Shown: positions 44,471 through 51,260 of the stretch, one piece after another | Layout of the letters: the number at the start of each line of letters is the position of its first letter | How positions within the stretch are numbered: the stretch's first letter is position 1 | Origin: an uncultured Gammaproteobacteria bacterium | GTDB taxonomy: Bacteria > Pseudomonadota > Gammaproteobacteria > GCA-001735895 | Reading direction: 5' to 3' | Assembly: GCA_947259485.1 (NCBI GenBank) | Contig: CAMYLU010000019.1 | Location: 1-55,955 of the forward strand | Length of the DNA: 55,955 nt | Notes under the pieces: model-generated | The model's input: only the letters and a program-made list of their open reading frames with translations | The model's database searches: none | What the model was told of the DNA's origin: nothing | Program-made: the position numbers and the translations under genes

Positions 44471-44695
44471 TTAGTTACAGCCGCAACCGCCGCCGGTGGC
44501 AATTCCCGCGCCCCTGGCACCTTCACGCGAATCATAAACGTGGTGTATGTAACTTGCCGAAACCGGGTCACGGTTAAAGCTCATAATAGGATCTGCGAGG
44601 TTGGCACGCTCGTAGGGCTTGACCCAGGGTTCGATCGCACAACCACCCAGTGTTACCGTACAAACGAATAGTAAAAATGCCAGTTTTTGTTTCAT
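44471..44695 (-). CDS. DUF4266 lipoprotein
   Basis: A 74-residue lipoprotein. The lipobox is LGGC with the lipid-bearing C19, followed by AIEPWVKPYERANLADPIM and a short conserved core (ASYIHHVYDSREGARGAG). The C-terminus is glycine/cysteine-rich: ATGGGCGCN. This end is the hallmark of DUF4266 and suggests a metal, redox or modification site. It lies between TlpA and DUF3570, with five bases between it and tlpA. Confidence 0.88.
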   Translation of the reverse strand: MKQKLAFLLFVCTVTLGGCAIEPWVKPYERANLADPIMSFNRDPVSASYIHHVYDSREGARGAGIATGGGCGCN

Positions 44696-44700
44696 CCGTA

Positions 44701-45219
44701 TTACTCACGCACCAGTTTTTTCACCATCTTGCGATACTTCTCTTCATCGCCGGGCTTGTAGCCCTTGTGCAGAAATCGCATGTTACCGTCACGATCGACG
44801 ACCACCGTGGTCGGCATCGCGATAACATTATATTTTTTGCTGACCTGGTTTTTATTGTCCAGTAAAACCGGGAAATCAACGGGGAAATTCTTCAGAAAAC
44901 CCCTGGCGTTCCTGGCGTCCTCTTCGACGTTCACCCCGAGCACCGTAAAACCAAGCGGTTCATACTTCTTGTGCAGGTCGTTCAACAGGGGCATTTCCTC
45001 TCGACAAGGACCACACCAAGAAGCCCAGAAGTTAATCAAAACAACGTTACCTGTCATTTCGCTAAGCTTCAGATTTTTGCCACCCAGGGACTTCAAGGTG
45101 AAATTTGGCGCCTGTCCCTTCAGAGATGCGGCATCAACATGGGTTACAACCGCGAATGATAAAAAGCATGCCAGCAACAGGCTGAGGCGATTTCCCGAAA
45201 AAAGGCTATTCATATCCAT
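44701..45219 (-). CDS. TlpA/ResA-type periplasmic thioredoxin
   Basis: A 172-residue exported thioredoxin. After a signal peptide (residues 1-31) the redox motif NFWASWCGPCREEMPLLN has C69 and C72, and VIAMPTTVVVDRDGN carries the cis-proline. It likely keeps disulfides or CXXCH cysteines of its neighbours reduced. This is a second TlpA-like protein beside CcmG and is probably dedicated to this locus. Confidence 0.92.
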   Translation of the reverse strand: MDMNSLFSGNRLSLLLACFLSFAVVTHVDAASLKGQAPNFTLKSLGGKNLKLSEMTGNVVLINFWASWCGPCREEMPLLNDLHKKYEPLGFTVLGVNVEEDARNARGFLKNFPVDFPVLLDNKNQVSKKYNVIAMPTTVVVDRDGNMRFLHKGYKPGDEEKYRKMVKKLVRE

Positions 45220-45226
45220 ATTCTCC

Positions 45227-45880
45227 TTAGAAAAAAAAGTTTAATGCTACCGTCAATTCAATATTGTGAGTCGTTTCCTCGCTACCGAAGAGATCCTGCT
45301 CAAATATCAGGTCTCGCATCTCGATGTCGAAACTGAACCCGTCAGCAAACAAGGTGCGATGCCCGACCGCATATGCGATGGTAAAGCGATCATCTCCAGC
45401 AAATTCGGTGTTACCGATCCCGGCCGTCAAATAAAGCACTGTATTAAAGGTAGTCGAATCAGTTAGAAATGCCTCTCCTGGAAACAGGTTGAAGCCGAGG
45501 CTAACAAGGTAATACTCAATTTCGCGCTCGTCTTCTGACAGCAACGGTGCCCCTCCGCTCAGTATTTCGAAACTGGTCTTTCCCGAATCGCCCTGGCCAT
45601 AGGAGGCCTGGACGAAAAAATCTTCAGATACGTTGTACGCGAGCTTGATGCCCGTAACGATATCGGTATCAAAATCTTCTATTGCCAGGTAGCCGATGTA
45701 ACCCGCGATTTCGAAATCATCCGAATCGATCAGCGATTCGTCGAATTCGACGCGCTCGATCTGAGGCTCAATAAGATTGGTTTCATCTTCCTCATCACTC
45801 TGTGCAGCAACCTGGGCTGCTGGCAACATGGCGATCACCCAGGCACTCGCTAGAAAAATACTGCGAATCCGAATTTCCAC
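45227..45880 (-). CDS. Outer-membrane beta-barrel protein
   Basis: A 217-residue protein with a signal peptide (cut after AQVAAQ), an acidic stretch (SDEEDETNLIEPQIERVEFDE) and an eight-stranded-type barrel (GYIGYLAIEDFDTDIVTGIK, DFFVQASYGQGDSG, YYLVSLGFNLFPG) ending NIELTVALNFFF. The fold is OmpA/OmpX-like. Function is unknown. It starts within the last bases of the SH3/barrel gene (31-base overlap), so the two are coupled. Confidence 0.75.
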   Translation of the reverse strand: MEIRIRSIFLASAWVIAMLPAAQVAAQSDEEDETNLIEPQIERVEFDESLIDSDDFEIAGYIGYLAIEDFDTDIVTGIKLAYNVSEDFFVQASYGQGDSGKTSFEILSGGAPLLSEDEREIEYYLVSLGFNLFPGEAFLTDSTTFNTVLYLTAGIGNTEFAGDDRFTIAYAVGHRTLFADGFSFDIEMRDLIFEQDLFGSEETTHNIELTVALNFFF

Positions 45881-46725
45881 TCTCTTATTACCTCGCTGTT
45901 GTCACTGGTGCCGGACGAAAAAATAACGTACTCGTTTGCCTCGACTCGAAACAGAAAACTGCGGCTGATATAGCGCTGCAAACCTAGCCCGACCTGCGCA
46001 AAATTATTTTTTTCCTTGTTTGCCGAAATTAGTATCACGCTTGGATCGACCTTTACTTCACCTAACCCAAGCGTCAGGTAAGGCGAGTATTTCAAATCCG
46101 GTAACGGCTGCATAAGCATATTTCCCTTGTAATAAGTGGCACTTGACCTATCACCTACCGACTTACCAAAATGAATTTCACCGGTCAGGTTCTCGGTAAA
46201 AGAATAGCCGGTAAACAAGGTAAATACCGGGGTCGATTCAAACTCACCACCGGTGAACCCAATGTTCCATTTACGCTGCGAAAAATCCTCAAGGCCCATT
46301 TCGATAAGCTTGAACTTCTCTCCGGTGGGCAACAGTGTTTCTCGCATTTGCTCCCGGCTCGCCCAGCCGCTCTTGCCATCACTGGTTTCGATTCTGAACC
46401 AATCAGTTTTTCGTCTTATGACACTGACCTCGGTGCCCCGATCAACAACATAAAAAATCGGATAGCCCGCGCCCGGCCCGGTATGAAGTTCGATAAAAGG
46501 GTCGGCAATTCTAACCTTATAGAATACTTTGCCTTCCGCGTCAGCGCCGAGTTCAGGTGCGTACGCGGCCTCTGCCGCCTGCGTCGAAGGAACAACTTCC
46601 ACTGCGGAGGGCATTGCTTCCTCGGTCATGGATTCTTCTTCCACCGATTGCGATTGCGACGGTTTGGAAGCTGCCATGAACAAAAGGAACAAACTGGGCA
46701 AAAGTATCCCCTTGAGACGTTTCAA
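45850..46725 (-). CDS. Secreted SH3-domain protein with C-terminal beta-barrel
   Basis: A 291-residue protein. A signal peptide (about 1-25) is followed by an acidic linker, a bacterial SH3 domain (about 66-128: IELHTGPGAGYPIFYVVDRG, WFRIETSDGKSGWASREQM) and then a barrel region (about 150-291) ending REWKFGFAVFF. SH3b domains bind peptidoglycan, so this may connect the outer membrane with the wall. It is the second gene of the minus-strand operon. Confidence 0.75.
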   Translation of the reverse strand: MKRLKGILLPSLFLLFMAASKPSQSQSVEEESMTEEAMPSAVEVVPSTQAAEAAYAPELGADAEGKVFYKVRIADPFIELHTGPGAGYPIFYVVDRGTEVSVIRRKTDWFRIETSDGKSGWASREQMRETLLPTGEKFKLIEMGLEDFSQRKWNIGFTGGEFESTPVFTLFTGYSFTENLTGEIHFGKSVGDRSSATYYKGNMLMQPLPDLKYSPYLTLGLGEVKVDPSVILISANKEKNNFAQVGLGLQRYISRSFLFRVEANEYVIFSSGTSDNSEVIREWKFGFAVFF

Positions 46726-46757
46726 GTATTTTTTCCCGTGTTATTACAGCCACTAAT

Positions 46758-49526
46758 TTAGTTTTGTGGCGCCGCCGGGTCGAAAGGGTCGTTAAAGTTC
46801 TGGGCGCCTAAGTCTAACCACTCTGAGATTAGCTTTAATTCGGCACCTGTCAACATAGTCGTATGATCGACACTGCCCACGGGTAATGCACGCCCGGCCT
46901 CCAACTCAGTGCCGGTCATCTTTTCAATGAAAAAGCTGCTGCGAGCACCGGCCGAAGTCATGATCGGAGCGATCGCCGCTGCCGGGTCGGGAATGGTACC
47001 GCCGTTGCCGTCGGGCACCGTAAACTGCTCGAGCATGCCCCCCGCATTAATGAACTGGCCCTGCCTGGTGTTAAACATTTGCAGATAAGACCGGAAGCGA
47101 TTGTTCTGAACCTGGGCAGGATCAGTGGTCAAGTCGAGCTGCCCATAGGGTAAACGAATGCCGGGCAGAGTCGTGTGACAGCTAATACAGGTATCGTCAC
47201 CAACACCATCGGTCACCGGAAGGGACACCAGGGGGGTGTTGGTCGGATCGGTGTTAGTCGGATTGAGGGGCGCCTGCGGTGTAAAAGTATCAACACCGCG
47301 ATCAAGCTGGAAAATCGCGTGAATATGGGGTGGATAGTTAATCGTCACACGGCAATTGTACAGCCAGTTGGGAGCGCAAAAGGTATTGGTCGGCCTCGGC
47401 ATGCCGGCGTCCAGATCAGCGTAAAGATAGTCGATATCCGGGTCGGGTGTGCTTAGCCCGGGATCGGTCCAGTTATCACGGAATATCAAGTCAGCACTGA
47501 GCTTCGGTTGATTGGCAACCGCAAGGCTATCGAAACGCACCTCCGCCATGGTTTGCCCGGGAGCACCCATGTAAGGACTGGCAGGCATCGAGCCTGGAAT
47601 CAAGGTGTTGACAAATATCCCCGTTGCCGGCAGGCCGCTATTGATCGATGGCGCCTCGCCGTCGCTGCGCGCATGAATTTCCGGCGGGCTACCGCCATTG
47701 TTGACGTCGTGACAACCGACGCAGGTCAACATATCTCCCGGTTGCACCTGGAACCAGTTCTCATGCGACGGGCCTATCCTGCGACCTTCACCATCGAGCA
47801 CCTCGACCGCTAACGGGACATAGGCCGGAACCTTGACCTTGACCGAACCGTCGGGTTCGACCGGCGCGTAGCCGAGGATCTCACGCATACCCCGATTGCG
47901 CTGAGGCCCGAAGGCTTCATTTTCGAGGTCAGGCGGGTTAACGAGTGTCGGGTCATCGGGATCGGGAATACCAACCGACCTGATGAATCGCACGAAACGC
48001 GCGGGACGATCGGCTGCGGCAGAATTCACCGGATCGGCAAAATCCTGTACCGAAGTAATGCCGAGGCCCACAGGCGCGCATTCGGTGAAGAAACAACCGT
48101 TAAATAAGGGGTCGCTCATATCGTAAACGCTTTTGATATTGACCACGCCAACGACTTCGGACTCCCAGCCGGAATCAAGCTCGCCGAGCAGACTCTTGTC
48201 GAAGATAACCGGCGCCCGGGTTCTATTCTCGAGCGCAATGACGTCAGTGATGACTTTACCAGCTTCCGCCAGCACGATGGGCTTCTGGGTATGGACGTCC
48301 ATATCGTAAATCCAGATCGAGTAAGCGGGAGACTCTTCCACGGCCGCAGGATCATTCAGATATTCATCAATACAGGGCCTTGTCACGCCATTGACATCGA
48401 CCTGGCAGGTGGATTTGCTGACCAGCAAGCGATTCGACCCATCCCATAACGGGAAGGCGGTGGCGTAGCGGCCGTTGGCCGAGATCGAACCATCGTTGGC
48501 AACGTTGGAGATCGTGGCATCACGTTGTGCCGGACCGGGCATACCCGTCAGCGACCACAGCGGTTTGTAGATATCCACAAAGCGATCAACACTGATAACT
48601 TCAATATCGCCGCCGTCGAAGGTTCCGTCAAATGGTTTGGTGATTACCATCAAGTCGCCGTTTGCCATTTCACGTAAATTGGTAAAGTGAATTTCTGCGC
48701 CTCCAGTGCCGGTGTTGTGACTTTGCGATCCATATAGAATCTGCATATCGCTACCGTCCGGATTGACGGTGTACAAATTGATTTCGTCATTGCCCCCGGC
48801 ATTGTCCCAACGGCTGAATACGATTTTTCCGCCCTTGAAACCAGTCAATACCTGCGGGTAAAGATCGTGACTCTGATTGAAGGAAATCTGGCGGATGTTG
48901 GTGCCGTCGGCATCCATTACGTGTAGCACCAGGGCCTGAATTCCCTCGTCTTCGTCGAGTGCGGAAAATCTCGGCTTGCCTTCGTTGATCAACATTTCGC
49001 GCGACTGGCGCTGACGATTCGAGGAAAATACGATACGGCCATCGGGCAGATAGCTGGGAAACAGGTCATCACCCTCCTCGGCAATCAGCGCGGTGGAGAT
49101 AACTCGTCGAAGTTGACTATCGGTTAAATCATATTCGTAAACATTCCAGCTGGGGAATGGAGGATTGTTCGGATCAGGGTCGAACAGGCGCAGTGAAAAC
49201 ACGATCTTGGTGCCATCGTGGCTGGCATTCAAGCCCTTGACGTCACCAATACCGGTGGTAACGGAGCTTGTGATATTAAACTCATCGTCGGTGGTACGCA
49301 GATAAACATCACCACCGGAACTGAACAGCCTCGGCTCGCGCACATCGGCCTGTACCTCGTTGCCCATGTCGTCGAGCGGGATCGGACGCTTGACGTAGGC
49401 AATCGGTATTTCGACGATACCGGGGTCGATCCCATCGCCTGAGTCAGATCCGGGATCACAGGCGCTAATAGCAACGACTACAGTGCACAGCACAACCAGT
49501 CCAAGCCAGTGAAACTGAGATTCCAT
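46758..49526 (-). CDS. PD40/HzsA-like di-heme lipoprotein
   Basis: A 922-residue lipoprotein (a longer start at 49583 gives 941). The start at 49526 is chosen for its AGGACAG ribosome site and the lipobox LVVLCTVVVAISAC. Residues up to about 470 form a WD40-like PD40 propeller (FPSYLPDGRIVFSSNRQ, GGKIVFSRWDNAGGNDEINL). The later part (GMREILGYAPVEPDGSVKVK, VPLAVEVLDGEGRRIGPSHE) matches the hydrazine-synthase alpha-subunit middle domain family. CVGCH (C602) and CISCH (C780) are two c-type heme sites. It is the first gene of the minus arm and is probably on the cell surface or in the periplasm. The reaction is unknown. Confidence 0.8.
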   Translation of the reverse strand: MESQFHWLGLVVLCTVVVAISACDPGSDSGDGIDPGIVEIPIAYVKRPIPLDDMGNEVQADVREPRLFSSGGDVYLRTTDDEFNITSSVTTGIGDVKGLNASHDGTKIVFSLRLFDPDPNNPPFPSWNVYEYDLTDSQLRRVISTALIAEEGDDLFPSYLPDGRIVFSSNRQRQSREMLINEGKPRFSALDEDEGIQALVLHVMDADGTNIRQISFNQSHDLYPQVLTGFKGGKIVFSRWDNAGGNDEINLYTVNPDGSDMQILYGSQSHNTGTGGAEIHFTNLREMANGDLMVITKPFDGTFDGGDIEVISVDRFVDIYKPLWSLTGMPGPAQRDATISNVANDGSISANGRYATAFPLWDGSNRLLVSKSTCQVDVNGVTRPCIDEYLNDPAAVEESPAYSIWIYDMDVHTQKPIVLAEAGKVITDVIALENRTRAPVIFDKSLLGELDSGWESEVVGVVNIKSVYDMSDPLFNGCFFTECAPVGLGITSVQDFADPVNSAAADRPARFVRFIRSVGIPDPDDPTLVNPPDLENEAFGPQRNRGMREILGYAPVEPDGSVKVKVPAYVPLAVEVLDGEGRRIGPSHENWFQVQPGDMLTCVGCHDVNNGGSPPEIHARSDGEAPSINSGLPATGIFVNTLIPGSMPASPYMGAPGQTMAEVRFDSLAVANQPKLSADLIFRDNWTDPGLSTPDPDIDYLYADLDAGMPRPTNTFCAPNWLYNCRVTINYPPHIHAIFQLDRGVDTFTPQAPLNPTNTDPTNTPLVSLPVTDGVGDDTCISCHTTLPGIRLPYGQLDLTTDPAQVQNNRFRSYLQMFNTRQGQFINAGGMLEQFTVPDGNGGTIPDPAAAIAPIMTSAGARSSFFIEKMTGTELEAGRALPVGSVDHTTMLTGAELKLISEWLDLGAQNFNDPFDPAAPQN

Positions 49527-49583
49527 CCGCTGTCCTGGTCTCGTCATTATGCGTGAATATAAGGCTGTCGTATGCTTCATCAT

Positions 49584-49926
49584 ATGGTTAAGTTCGGTAC
49601 CCGGCAGAGCGCCCGTATGTCATTGTTTTATATTGTATCTTCGATCTTATATATCCCGCTTTCGAATTCTGACCAAACGTACTTTTTTCCTTACGAACGG
49701 TATACATGAGAGCGAGCCAGTCTCGTAAAATAGAGTATTACGTTTAACACGCAGGCGGCATTTACGAGGCAACAGGTCTGAGCTTAACAGCAATAATAAA
49801 ATGGTCAGGTGTAATTGAACTTTTTGTGACTTAATTAACGCTGTTTATCCATTTCACGTTAACTCGCTGTGCTAGATTTAGACCTTAGGCCTGGAGCCCG
49901 CGCAACGGCGGTTGATACGGAGATAG
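49584..49926. promoter_or_regulatory. Divergent control region of the redox locus
   Basis: 343 bases (400 from the preferred minus start) between the two arms. It is AT-rich at 49620-49660, where TATAAA occurs on the minus strand. Towards the plus arm an extended -10-like TGCTAGATT lies at 49871-49879, followed by GGAG before the ATG. No palindrome of known regulator type is convincing, so the control of this locus cannot be read directly. Confidence 0.4.
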
Positions 49927-51258
49927 ATGGGGATACTGATGGGAAAGATTAATAAATTATCGCTTCCGCTGTTAATAATGGTGGCACTGACAAGCCAGGT
50001 AGCCTGGGCTGGCCCGACCGAGCGCGCCATGGCCAAGCGAATTCACGACCGGCTCACTGGCGTTACCGCCACCAATGCGGCGATCAACGATATGGAGCGC
50101 ACCCTGGACTGCACTCTGCCAGCACTCCCGGGTTACCCTTGCGACCCAAATGGAAAGAACGCGGCACTGTATGCGATCGATACCACCGTTAACCCGAACG
50201 CGCGCTACTTCTACAACGTCACGTTGAAGAACTATGTCGCCCCCTGGACTAACGAAGAACAGACCGTGTTCACCCCGCTAAACGACTACATCGCGACTGC
50301 GATCGGCTTAATCCGCGACGGCCTGGATTTCCGCCGTATTCTGTATGACGATATCTTGTACGTTGGCAATAACGCCCCGGCTTACAGTAACTCCAACAAC
50401 AATCATTACGAGGCACTGGAAGCGCTGAATCCAGCGACCACCGGCGATCTGTCCAATCCGGCCATCTTACAACAGACCACACAGACATCGGTTCGGCCAG
50501 GCATCCCGGCTGCGGGGATTATGACCAGCCGCGCCGGCGCCATGGCGTTCTACTACGCTGGCACCAATCGCGCGATGTTCCGCTTTACGTTGATGAATCA
50601 CCTGTGCACCGATCTCGAACCGCTCAAGGATGTCTCGCGTTCCTCCGAAAAGGTTCGCCGCGATGTATCGCGCAGCCCAGGTGGCGATAGTCGTCTCTAC
50701 CTGAACGGTTGCGTCGGCTGCCACGCCGGCATGGACGGCATGGCGGGCGCTTTCGCTTATTACGAATGGGACGATGCCGCCGGCCGAATGCTGTACCAGG
50801 ACACTGGCAATGCGGCGTTGTTCGAGGTTGACCCTGCCAGTCCATCGTTCGGCGTATCGCTCAAGCACAACATCAACGGCAATAACTTCGAGTACGGTCA
50901 CATCACCACCGATGACAGCTGGATCAACTTCTGGCGCAACGGCCCCAACTCGAAGCTCGGACTGCGGCCCGCCGATGACGGCCCCAATGCTACTGGCTGG
51001 GGACCACTGACAAATCCCGATTCCAAGGGCAATGAAACCGGTAGCGGGGCGAGATCTCTCGGCATCGAATTGTCCAATAGCAAAGCCTTCGCCCAGTGCC
51101 AGGTAGATAAAGCTTTCAAGGCGATTTGCCTGCGCGACCCCAATATTTTCGCCGGCGACCGCAGCGCTCGCGACGGATTCGTTTCCAACTTTGTTGGCAG
51201 CGGCTACAACATGCGCGAAGTCTTCACCGACGTTGCCGCATACTGCAAAGGGAGTTGA
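49927..51258 (+). CDS. Secreted mono-heme c-type protein
   Basis: A 443-residue exported protein, not recognised as a known enzyme. The signal peptide is MGILMGKINKLSLPLLIMVA ... WAGPTE. One heme site, GCVGCHAG (C262, C265, H266), lies in the second half. Four other cysteines (DCTLPALPGYPC, LCTDLEP and others) suggest disulfides. The region RLTGVTATNAAINDMERTL and the DFRRILYDDILY segment resemble planctomycete-style cytochrome proteins, but I could not confirm a family. GGAG precedes the ATG. It overlaps nothing and ends three bases before the LamG gene. Confidence 0.7.
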   Translation: MGILMGKINKLSLPLLIMVALTSQVAWAGPTERAMAKRIHDRLTGVTATNAAINDMERTLDCTLPALPGYPCDPNGKNAALYAIDTTVNPNARYFYNVTLKNYVAPWTNEEQTVFTPLNDYIATAIGLIRDGLDFRRILYDDILYVGNNAPAYSNSNNNHYEALEALNPATTGDLSNPAILQQTTQTSVRPGIPAAGIMTSRAGAMAFYYAGTNRAMFRFTLMNHLCTDLEPLKDVSRSSEKVRRDVSRSPGGDSRLYLNGCVGCHAGMDGMAGAFAYYEWDDAAGRMLYQDTGNAALFEVDPASPSFGVSLKHNINGNNFEYGHITTDDSWINFWRNGPNSKLGLRPADDGPNATGWGPLTNPDSKGNETGSGARSLGIELSNSKAFAQCQVDKAFKAICLRDPNIFAGDRSARDGFVSNFVGSGYNMREVFTDVAAYCKGS

Positions 51259-51260
51259 AC

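Noticed and set aside
46758-49526. True hydrazine synthesis (anammox)
   Set aside because: Only an alpha-like domain is present; the other hydrazine synthase subunits and hydrazine dehydrogenase are absent and the rest of the window is gammaproteobacterial.
49821-49840. CRP-like half site TGTGA-N6-TAACG upstream of the plus arm
   Set aside because: Only the left half matches; the right half is too poor to call.
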